Source: an uncultured Alphaproteobacteria bacterium
GTDB taxonomy: Bacteria > Pseudomonadota > Alphaproteobacteria > Micavibrionales > Micavibrionaceae
NCBI GenBank assembly: GCA_946480475.1
Contig: CAMLJM010000048.1
Location: 1-13,079, forward strand
Length of the DNA stretch: 13,079 nucleotides
Direction of reading: 5' to 3'
The position numbers were made by a program, and so were the translations under genes. The notes beneath the pieces were generated by a model that was given only the letters and a program-made list of their open reading frames with translations, ran no database searches and was not told where the DNA came from. Positions 7,844 through 13,064 of the stretch are shown here, one piece after another; the stretch's first letter is position 1; the number at the start of each line of letters is the position of its first letter.

Positions 7844-8651
7844 CTAGTTTGCGTCTAGGATAAATCAGCGCCAGTTGCTGCGTGCTCGCATCACGCAGCA
7901 ACGCAGGTGTATTGAAATGCCGGTGCTTATTCTCAGCCCGGGCACCTCTTACAACTTCAGGATCGAAACTGACAATGCGGCCATCCGGCAATACGCCTAC
8001 GTTCTGGGCTTCGGCATCACGATCAAACATTTGTGTGCCATACATCATGTTTGTGCCCCACGATAAATCGTAAACAGCATCCTGGAAGGCCTTTCTCACC
8101 AGAGGAATGTTCATCTCGTTTATTTCAAGATATAAACGGGACAGTGGCACGACCTCAGGCAGTATTTCCAGCTTCACATCGCCATAGAAATGAAAATGCC
8201 CTTCATTTGTTGCAAAAGGCTGCAGAATGACAGGATGATCAGGGCGTGGAAAACGGCCACTATGTTGTGCTTCCATGCGCGCGACACGAATCTGGCCCGT
8301 AGGCGTGTGAAGCGCACGAAAAGTAATCGCCCGACCACCGTGATTTAGAAATTCAAAATTCTTTAAGCCATGCGCCGCAAAAAATATGCTGACGCGCGTC
8401 CGTTCAGACAAACGCATCTGATTCAATTGGCGTATGAAGAGATTACTATGCAAATGAGGAAATGATTGATGGTATCGAGGTAGCTTCTGCCAGGCATCGC
8501 GCAATGTGCGGTTTGGTGAAACATCAAGGGAAGAGCACGGATGCAGAACGCGGTGGTATTGGGCTTTCTCATCCCAAATATAATATTTAGCCGCTTGATC
8601 CCGCAGCCAACTTACCCAATTCACGCCAATATCGACTGATGTCTTACGCAT
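7830..8651 (-). CDS. Protein-kinase-fold protein with Arg at the Lys position
   Basis: A 273-residue protein whose C-terminal half has the spacing of a protein kinase fold. GGRA (105-108) lies where the glycine loop would be. TGQIRVARM (118-126) matches beta strand 3 (VAxK) with Arg125 in place of Lys. EILPEVVPL (162-170) is hinge-like. RDAEAQN (211-217) matches the RDxxxxN catalytic loop with Asp212 and Asn217. Thirteen residues later Asp230 (FDP) sits where the metal-binding DFG Asp belongs. The first 100 residues are unassigned, partly helical. Lys to Arg suggests a pseudokinase or an unusual phosphotransferase; no substrate can be inferred. The start is uncertain: an ATG at 8735 is in frame but would translate the terminator-like hairpin at 8693-8725, so the ATG at 8651 is preferred although its Shine-Dalgarno is poor. 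Confidence 0.6.
   Translation of the reverse strand: MRKTSVDIGVNWVSWLRDQAAKYYIWDEKAQYHRVLHPCSSLDVSPNRTLRDAWQKLPRYHQSFPHLHSNLFIRQLNQMRLSERTRVSIFFAAHGLKNFEFLNHGGRAITFRALHTPTGQIRVARMEAQHSGRFPRPDHPVILQPFATNEGHFHFYGDVKLEILPEVVPLSRLYLEINEMNIPLVRKAFQDAVYDLSWGTNMMYGTQMFDRDAEAQNVGVLPDGRIVSFDPEVVRGARAENKHRHFNTPALLRDASTQQLALIYPRRKLVMPL
7874..7902. repeat. 11-bp perfect inverted repeat inside the kinase-fold gene end
   Basis: GTTGCTGCGTG (7874-7884) and CACGCAGCAAC (7892-7902) are exact reverse complements around a seven-base loop. The repeat lies 31 bases after the third peptidase's stop and within the coding end of the opposite gene. No T-run follows on either strand, so it is not a standard terminator, but it could form a stable 3' end structure on the peptidase mRNA. 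Confidence 0.6.
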
Positions 8652-8692
8652 AGTGGGATATGACTTATCAGCCTTGATAGGAGTCACGCCAT

Positions 8693-8725
8693 AAAAAAAC
8701 CTTCCGGTGTGGGGACGCCGGAAGG
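8693..8725 (-). terminator. Terminator-like hairpin in the 5' region of the kinase-fold gene
   Basis: Read on the minus strand, CCTTCCGG pairs with CCGGAAGG over eight perfect GC-rich pairs (8718-8725 with 8700-8707), and seven T residues follow (8699-8693). This is a textbook intrinsic terminator, but no minus-strand gene lies upstream to end here. It therefore either ends a small RNA or attenuates the kinase-fold gene starting at 8651. Confidence 0.7.
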
Positions 8726-8864
8726 AACTTTTCATTTCCCCTTAACGCGGGGCGCGTATGTTTTGTGTGGGAACTGGAAAAAAGACCATTTTACCGGATT
8801 GTGTGGGAGAAGAACGAACCAGGTTCTTAGGGGATTCCGGTAACTTGATCTATTTTCAAGTTAG
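8693..8864 (-). ncRNA. Candidate small RNA or attenuating leader
   Basis: About 170 minus-strand bases hold several inverted repeats in series: TAACTTGA/TCAAGTTA (8841-8848 and 8856-8863), TTACCGGA/TCCGGTAA (8791-8798 and 8836-8843) enclosing AAGAAC/GTTCTT (8810-8815 and 8823-8828), and the terminator hairpin with seven T at the end. The first two share three bases, so they compete. A possible promoter, TTGACG (8898-8893) with a 16-base spacer and TAAAAA (8876-8871), would start transcription near 8864, just before the first hairpin. The layout fits a stand-alone small RNA or a riboswitch-like leader. No known RNA family was recognised. The same stretch is the bulk of the gene-free region 8652-9048. 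Confidence 0.42.
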
Positions 8865-8870
8865 TCTTAG

Positions 8871-8898
8871 TTTTTACATAATTTTAAACGTGCGTCAA
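8871..8898 (-). promoter_or_regulatory. Possible promoter of the minus-strand small RNA/leader
   Basis: On the minus strand, TTGACG (8898-8893) is a five-of-six match to the -35 consensus. The -10 hexamer TAAAAA (8876-8871) is only four of six, at a 16-base spacer. It is supported mainly by its position directly before the run of inverted repeats. Confidence 0.3.
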
Positions 8899-8930
8899 GC
8901 ATAATTTTTATGAAAAAAGGAATTTTTTGT

Positions 8931-8964
8931 TTGCATAAAACACCCCCTGTCGGTTAAAAAGATC
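8931..8964 (+). promoter_or_regulatory. Shared CATAAAAC element and weak promoter before the first XRE gene
   Basis: TTTGCATAAAAC (8930-8941) aligns with TTGACATAAAAC in the promoter of the gene ending at 11114, placing the CATAAAAC element across the same -35 position. With an 18-base spacer the -10 would be TTAAAA, a weak match. It may be an operator for the XRE regulator itself; this is inference from shared sequence only. Confidence 0.35.
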
Positions 8965-9048
8965 AGCGAAACACCAAGCCCGGGTTTGTTTTTTAGAAGC
9001 TTTTACAAGCCGTTAATATTAAAATGCCCCCGGGAGAAACAGGTTAAA

Positions 9049-9747
9049 ATGAGCATCACAACAGCACAGATCCGGGGCGCACGTGGAATCCTTAACTGGA
9101 GCCAAAGCGATCTCGCAGAACGCACAGGGATTTCATCAACATCTATCGGCAGCATCGAGAACGGCCAGAGTACGCCTCGCGCCAGCACATTGCAGACAAT
9201 CCGCCGTACATTTGAACGCAACGGTATCGAGTTCTTAGGGCTTGATGGCGTACGCGCGCAAAGCAACTTCGTGCAGACACTGAGTGGCGCAGAAGGTTTT
9301 GAAGAATTTCTGGATGACGTATATGAAACCGCCATCAAGCACGGCACAAAAGAAAAGCCTGTACAGGTTTTCCTGTCTAACGTGGTTCATGAGAACTGGA
9401 TCAAGTGGATGGGCAAGGATAAATGGGAAAACCACACACGCCGTATGACAGAATCCAAAGATGTTATGGATGTACGTATTATTGTGCAGGAAGGCGACCT
9501 GAATTTCCCGGCGCGCGCCTATTCACAATATAAATGGTTCCCTGAGAACTTGTTTAACGACAAATCGTTCTATTCTTATCATGACAAACTGGCCTTCCTG
9601 AATTTCAAGGAAGATAACGTTGAAATTGTCATCATGCGCCAGCCTGAATTTGCTGAAGGCTACCGCACCATGTTCCAGATATGCTGGGACAATTTTGCAT
9701 CAACACCGCAGGAAGAAGCCCCGCAGAAAGTTGCCAAGGCGAAATGA
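9049..9747 (+). CDS. XRE-family regulator with C-terminal PLD-like/TrmB-like sensor domain
   Basis: A 232-residue DNA-binding regulator. Residues 4-60 form an XRE helix-turn-helix (IRGARGILNWSQSDLAERTG, then SIENGQSTP). Residues from about 90 to 220 form a separate domain with the pattern of PLD-like regulator domains (as in TrmB-type C-termini): an FLSN strand, then YKWFPE, SFYSYHDKLAFLNF, EIVIMRQPEF and a closing F-x-I-C-W. I see no HKD catalytic motif, so a sensor role is more likely than catalysis. The ATG at 9049 is chosen because the HTH begins right after it and GGGAGA lies upstream; the TTG at 8986 has no Shine-Dalgarno. The stop overlaps the next gene's start (ATGA), so it is probably translated with the methyltransferase. 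It is paralogous to the regulator at 11654. Confidence 0.85.
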   Translation: MSITTAQIRGARGILNWSQSDLAERTGISSTSIGSIENGQSTPRASTLQTIRRTFERNGIEFLGLDGVRAQSNFVQTLSGAEGFEEFLDDVYETAIKHGTKEKPVQVFLSNVVHENWIKWMGKDKWENHTRRMTESKDVMDVRIIVQEGDLNFPARAYSQYKWFPENLFNDKSFYSYHDKLAFLNFKEDNVEIVIMRQPEFAEGYRTMFQICWDNFASTPQEEAPQKVAKAK

Positions 9748-10499
9748 GTAAAACCGCTGACGATACAGCAGTTACAGCAATCGCGCCTTCACCGGCCCCA
9801 GCCCCCGTATTAAATGGGGCGCAACAACCTGCCAGCGCCGACTGGAACGTGCGCTATAAAACTGAAGGCCATATCTGGGGCGATAAACCAAGCCTGACGG
9901 CCAAACGTCTGGCTGACAGACTGCGTCCCGTTTCAAACGTCCTGGAAGTCGGCTTCGGTTATGGCCGTGATATTATCCATCTGGTCAATCGTGGTCACCG
10001 TGTTCACGGTATTGAAAACGCTGTTGCCGGCCTGACAGAAGCCACCCGCCAGTTACAAGACAAAGTTAACGCTGGTTCTGCCCACTTGTTGTTAGGCGAG
10101 TTTACGCGCGCAGCCTTTGGCAAAAATCAATTCGATGCATTATATGCGCACCGCGTTCTGCATTTGCTGGGCGCCAATGGTCACGTGCATGGTTTCGTAG
10201 ATACCGCCACGCGCGTACTGAAACCAGGCGGATTGCTGTATGTCAGCGCACGCAATCAGAAAGACTTTAATCCCGCAACCATGCATCGTTTGCCCGATGG
10301 TACGGTTGAACGCAATGACCGCCCCGGCCATCTGATCAGCCTGTGGGATGAGGCGCGTTTCAGAAGAGCCTTTGAAAAGAACTTTGAAATTCTGGAGCTT
10401 GTTGATGGTCAGGAGATTGAGTCCCAGAAAACAGGTGACATGACAGAGTTTACACTGATGATCGCCAAGAAACGTAAAACTCCCCAGATCGACCCCTAA
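9744..10499 (+). CDS. Class I SAM-dependent methyltransferase (TehB/Methyltransf_25-like)
   Basis: A 251-residue Rossmann-fold methyltransferase. After an Ala/Pro-rich, probably disordered N-terminus (about 1-30) comes WNVRYKTEGHIWGDKPS, typical of TehB-like methyltransferases. SAM motif I is VLEVGFGYGRD (66-76), the acidic residue ending beta 2 is Glu91 (VHGIEN), motif IV is around FDALYAHRVLHLL (130-142), and LKPGGLLYVSARN follows (159-171). The substrate is unknown; this family methylates varied small molecules and some natural products. The start ATG at 9744 overlaps the regulator's stop by four bases, with AAGG just upstream, so translational coupling is likely. The gene converges with the small gene ending at 10524, 24 bases apart. 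Confidence 0.88.
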   Translation: MSKTADDTAVTAIAPSPAPAPVLNGAQQPASADWNVRYKTEGHIWGDKPSLTAKRLADRLRPVSNVLEVGFGYGRDIIHLVNRGHRVHGIENAVAGLTEATRQLQDKVNAGSAHLLLGEFTRAAFGKNQFDALYAHRVLHLLGANGHVHGFVDTATRVLKPGGLLYVSARNQKDFNPATMHRLPDGTVERNDRPGHLISLWDEARFRRAFEKNFEILELVDGQEIESQKTGDMTEFTLMIAKKRKTPQIDP

Positions 10500-10523
10500 A
10501 GGCCCCTGACTAAGGGTTCTTGA

Positions 10524-10895
10524 CTATGCAGCGCGCCTGTAGAGATGCTCTTCAAAAGCGCTGGCGCATCGCAATTCGTGATAATCCCGACGGGCGGCAC
10601 TATATAGCCGCCAGGCTTCAGCAAACTGACGGCGCACGAAAATCCCCTCATAGGCGCGGTGAACTTTTTCAAAGCCGTCAGTCTCATGCTCATAGCCAAG
10701 CTTCCACTGGCGATATGTGCCGATCATCCCGCGCATGCGTTCGCGCGCAGCAGCAAGTCCTTCGGCAATGCAGGACAGCTCCAGGGCATAAAGATCGCAC
10801 ATATCATAAGCATGCAGACGTTTTGCCCGCTGCCATATATAAGGCCGCGCGGCGGGATCTTCGCCACCGTCTGTAAATTCAATAAAGTTTGTCAA
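10524..10895 (-). CDS. Small helical protein of an unrecognised paralogous family (copy A)
   Basis: A 123-residue, charged and aromatic-rich protein with no signal peptide or membrane segment, predicted mostly helical. It shares a long block with the gene ending at 11114: YRxWKxxYExExDxxEKVxRAYEGIFVRRQ, then W-x-LY, RDYHELR and a terminal RRAA. The invariant core RAYEGIFVRRQ is at residues 80-90. The start appears to be a TTG at 10895, since the first in-frame ATG (residue 32) would cut into the conserved helix; AAGAGA lies about 11 bases upstream. Its promoter is at 10929-10957. Two independent copies with conserved protein sequence argue that it is a real gene. Function unknown; position between two regulator-enzyme pairs suggests a link to them. 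Confidence 0.7.
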   Translation of the reverse strand: MTNFIEFTDGGEDPAARPYIWQRAKRLHAYDMCDLYALELSCIAEGLAAARERMRGMIGTYRQWKLGYEHETDGFEKVHRAYEGIFVRRQFAEAWRLYSAARRDYHELRCASAFEEHLYRRAA

Positions 10896-10928
10896 AATTG
10901 AAGTTTCTCTTGGTATTTTGGAGGGCGG

Positions 10929-10957
10929 AAGATAACCCGAACCCTGTACCCGGTCAA
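10929..10957 (-). promoter_or_regulatory. Sigma70-type promoter of small gene copy A
   Basis: On the minus strand, TTGACC (10957-10952), a 17-base spacer and TATCTT (10934-10929) lie about 30 bases before the TTG start. Each hexamer has at least four matches to consensus at ideal spacing. Confidence 0.5.
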
Positions 10958-11026
10958 TAGGCGAATATCAGCCAGCAGGGTTGCAGTCTAAGCGTTGGAA
11001 AACAGCCTTCATGTTAACCGGAAAAT

Positions 11027-11057
11027 AAGAAATCCCCTGACCTTACGATCAGGGGAT
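11027..11057 (-). terminator. Rho-independent terminator after small gene copy B
   Basis: ATCCCCTGA (11032-11040 on the plus strand) and TCAGGGGAT (11049-11057) form a perfect 9-bp stem with an eight-base loop. Read on the minus strand it is followed by TTCTTATTTT, fitting termination of the gene whose stop is at 11114. The plus-strand side has no T-run. Confidence 0.82.
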
Positions 11058-11113
11058 CTCCGCTTGTGTGTGGGGACATCAAGCTGAACCGGGGGAACCG
11101 GTTCGTACTATCA

Positions 11114-11497
11114 CTATGCGGCGCGCCTGTGGGGAGGCTGGCGAAGGTTCGCCAGGTATACACGTCGCAGTTCATGATAATCACGGTTGACCGTCATGTA
11201 GAGCTGCCAGACATCGGCCAGCTGACGACGGACAAAAATTCCTTCATAAGCGCGATAGACCTTTTCAATGCGGTCATGTTCGCGTTCGTAATCGGCTTTC
11301 CAGCGGCGATAATGATGAACCATCACACGCACGCGGTTGCGGAAGCGTGCCAGAACCTCGGCCATCTGTTTCATTTCCAGATAGGAGATCTCCTTAGCCT
11401 CGATATGGACTAAATGGTCACGCAACTGCTGCACATAGGCTGGGCCGTAACGCTCTTCCATATCTTCTAATTCATTATTTTTATTATTATTTCCCAT
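11114..11497 (-). CDS. Small helical protein of an unrecognised paralogous family (copy B)
   Basis: A 127-residue paralog of the protein encoded at 10524-10895. After an Asn-rich start (MGNNNKNNE) it is predicted helical, with the shared block YRRWKADYEREHDRIEKV, the core RAYEGIFVRRQ at residues 82-92, WQLY, RDYHELR and a terminal RRAA. The N-terminal third differs between the copies, so conservation is concentrated in the C-terminal two thirds. AGAGGG lies 10 bases before the ATG. It has its own strong-looking promoter (11533-11562), which carries the CATAAAAC elements also seen before the first XRE gene, and its own terminator. It is divergent from the second XRE regulator, a common arrangement for a regulator and its target. 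No known domain was recognised. Confidence 0.75.
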   Translation of the reverse strand: MGNNNKNNELEDMEERYGPAYVQQLRDHLVHIEAKEISYLEMKQMAEVLARFRNRVRVMVHHYRRWKADYEREHDRIEKVYRAYEGIFVRRQLADVWQLYMTVNRDYHELRRVYLANLRQPPHRRAA

Positions 11498-11519
11498 TTA
11501 ATGGGCACCCTCTATTACC

Positions 11520-11562
11520 GTTTTATGGTGGCAACATACACCCTGACACTGTTTTATGTCAA
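11520..11562 (-). promoter_or_regulatory. Promoter of small gene copy B with two GTTTTATG operator-like repeats
   Basis: On the minus strand, a perfect TTGACA (11562-11557), an 18-base spacer and TATGTT (11538-11533) predict a start near 11526. GTTTTATG occurs at 11551-11558, overlapping the -35, and again at 11520-11527, at the predicted start. The copies are 31 bases apart, close to three helix turns. Binding there would block the promoter, so these are candidate operators. Confidence 0.58.
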
Positions 11563-11653
11563 CACAAAAAATATATAATTTTTATACTTTTGGTATATTT
11601 AAATAGGATAATTATATTGACTAAAAAGCATAAAATATTTAAAACACCGAACC
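11563..11653. other. Very AT-rich upstream region of the second XRE gene
   Basis: Roughly one base in six is G or C here, far below the flanking genes. It contains TATAC-N5-GTATA (11583-11597), TATAAT (11574-11579), GATAAT (11607-11612), TTGACT (11617-11622) and another CATAAAA (11629-11635). The plus-strand promoter must lie here, but no pair of hexamers stands out. Confidence 0.4.
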
Positions 11654-12322
11654 ATGATTGCACGAGAACAGATAAAGGCGGCCCGCGCCCTCCTCGACTG
11701 GAGCCAGAAAGATCTTGCCGAAAAATCAGGCGTGTCTGAACCGACAATCAAGCTGATCGAAACTGCCAAGATCCATTCCAAGCCGGATACGCTCCTGCAA
11801 ATTCAGGAATCTATGGAGAATGCAGGCATCGAGTTCACATCTCAAAAAGGAGTACGCTTCCGCGACGACTTGCTAACCGTGATCGAAAAAGAGAACGACA
11901 ACGACAACATCTATCTGCACCTGCTTGACGACATGTACTATACGATGAAAGACACTCACGGTGAGATACTGCATAGCTTCATCGATAATGCGCTGTCGCC
12001 ACCAGAAGTCCTCGCCAAAGAAAAATTACTGCGCCAGAACGGCATTACTTTCCGTCATCTAGTGCGACATGGCGATACACATCTCATATACCCTTTAGAC
12101 GAATATCGGTATCTGCCTAAAGGCGCTTATCTTAACAACCCTGTAACTGTGTATGGCGATAAAGTTGCTTTTAACGTCATCAGCAAAACACAGAAAAATG
12201 AAAGCGCCATCATTATCATCCACAACAAGCAGATCGCGGAAATCAAGCGGCGGGAGTTCCAAATTCTTTGGGATTATGGCGCAGAACCGCAAAAGACAAC
12301 AGCAAAAGGCGCGAAATCATGA
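11654..12322 (+). CDS. XRE-family regulator with C-terminal PLD-like/TrmB-like sensor domain, paralog of the 9049 regulator
   Basis: A 222-residue regulator with the same architecture as the protein at 9049-9747. The helix-turn-helix is at about 5-60 (IKAARALLDWSQKDLAEKSG, then IKLIETAK). The C-terminal domain is at about 95-210, with the matching pattern YRYLPKGAYLNNPVTVYGDK, a strand AIIIIHNKQ and F-Q-I-L-W near the end. No catalytic motif is visible, so ligand sensing is the likely role of that domain. The ATG at 11654 has no clear Shine-Dalgarno; it is chosen because the HTH begins directly after it. The stop overlaps the next ATG by four bases (ATGA), so it is probably co-translated with the CDPS-like gene. 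It is divergent from small gene copy B and may control that promoter. Confidence 0.85.
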   Translation: MIAREQIKAARALLDWSQKDLAEKSGVSEPTIKLIETAKIHSKPDTLLQIQESMENAGIEFTSQKGVRFRDDLLTVIEKENDNDNIYLHLLDDMYYTMKDTHGEILHSFIDNALSPPEVLAKEKLLRQNGITFRHLVRHGDTHLIYPLDEYRYLPKGAYLNNPVTVYGDKVAFNVISKTQKNESAIIIIHNKQIAEIKRREFQILWDYGAEPQKTTAKGAKS

Positions 12323-13011
12323 GCCTTTATCGTATTAAAGCGACATGCCCGAACCACATGTGGAAACACATCGCGACTTGCGAAATCGGGATCAGCCCCG
12401 GCAATCCTGCACATGAAGGCGAGAAACTCGCCAGCATTATTGAATGGGCACAGCAGAAATTTCCCCAAAGCATACTGACACTCAGTGACACCATGTATCG
12501 TCACAATTTCATGGCAATGGGTATGCATGAACAAGAAGCAAAAGAAGCCGGGCAAAAATTGGGCGATGACTGGCTTTCACGAAACAACAAAATTCTTACG
12601 CAATATCAGGACAAAATCCGTATCTATAGATGGTCAGAATGGCAGCAGCATGGGGCTTTCGATCATATATATGACGATCTCATGCTTTATATATCCTCTT
12701 CGGAACCATTGCGGCAGGCATTGAATACCGATATTCAGACTTTCATTGCACGCAAAACACGCCAAGGACAAGACATTGATCTAGCGAAAGCGCGTATGCA
12801 TTCATTCAATCTGATAACCGAAGAAATCGCATGCTATATTCTAATAGGCCGCCATTACAAGTTGGCACGCGCCTATCCTTCTCATGACATGGAATCATTC
12901 GCCTTTCTAAGGCGGCCCGAAACCCCTGCACAATTAAAGGGTTTTGAGAATATTATTCATGTCGAATTAACGTTGAATCGCCGCAATATCCACTTGCCGC
13001 AAGCCGCATAA
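12319..13011 (+). CDS. Cyclodipeptide synthase (CDPS)-like protein with Leu at the catalytic Tyr position
   Basis: A 230-residue protein, near the 239 of Streptomyces AlbC, which it matches by eye along its length. CEIGISPGN (21-29) matches AlbC's IGISAGN and gives the nucleophile Ser26. IIEWAQQKF, the Asp at 57 and MGMHEQEAKEAG (67-78) follow the AlbC pattern, as does IRIYRWSEWQQ (100-110). NLITEEIACY (164-173) aligns with AlbC NYVLAEAPLF, placing Glu169 at catalytic Glu182 but Leu165 at Tyr178. Tyr186-Pro187 aligns with Tyr202-His203, so the pocket markers read N, Y, P, mixing the NYH and XYP subfamilies. Known CDPSs, which have an aminoacyl-tRNA synthetase-like fold, use two aminoacyl-tRNAs to make a cyclic dipeptide. 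The start ATG at 12319 overlaps the regulator's stop, with AAAAGG upstream. Whether this copy makes a product is uncertain. Confidence 0.74.
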   Translation: MSLYRIKATCPNHMWKHIATCEIGISPGNPAHEGEKLASIIEWAQQKFPQSILTLSDTMYRHNFMAMGMHEQEAKEAGQKLGDDWLSRNNKILTQYQDKIRIYRWSEWQQHGAFDHIYDDLMLYISSSEPLRQALNTDIQTFIARKTRQGQDIDLAKARMHSFNLITEEIACYILIGRHYKLARAYPSHDMESFAFLRRPETPAQLKGFENIIHVELTLNRRNIHLPQAA

Positions 13012-13037
13012 TTCACTTTCTTTTTACCATCTCCGCG

Positions 13038-13060
13038 ATAACCTGAGAGACAGAGGTTAT
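13038..13060 (+). promoter_or_regulatory. Hairpin covering the Shine-Dalgarno of a possible next gene
   Basis: ATAACCT (13038-13044) pairs with AGGTTAT (13054-13060), leaving a nine-base loop. The second arm includes part of AGAGG (13052-13056), the Shine-Dalgarno for an ATG at 13065. This could restrain translation of the next gene, or simply be chance. Confidence 0.3.
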
Positions 13061-13064
13061 ATCC

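Noticed and set aside
10490..10523. A possible bidirectional terminator between the methyltransferase and small gene A
   Set aside because: The CCCC and GGG runs here form only weak, mismatched stems and no T-run follows on either strand.
11607..11644. TTGACT with TTAAAA as a promoter for the second XRE gene
   Set aside because: The -10 would lie only about ten bases before the start codon and matches consensus poorly; other pairings in the AT-rich island are equally plausible.
9049..12322. Reading the two XRE genes as prophage repressors
   Set aside because: No integrase, structural, lysis or replication genes of phage type are present, and each XRE is translationally coupled to an enzyme gene instead.
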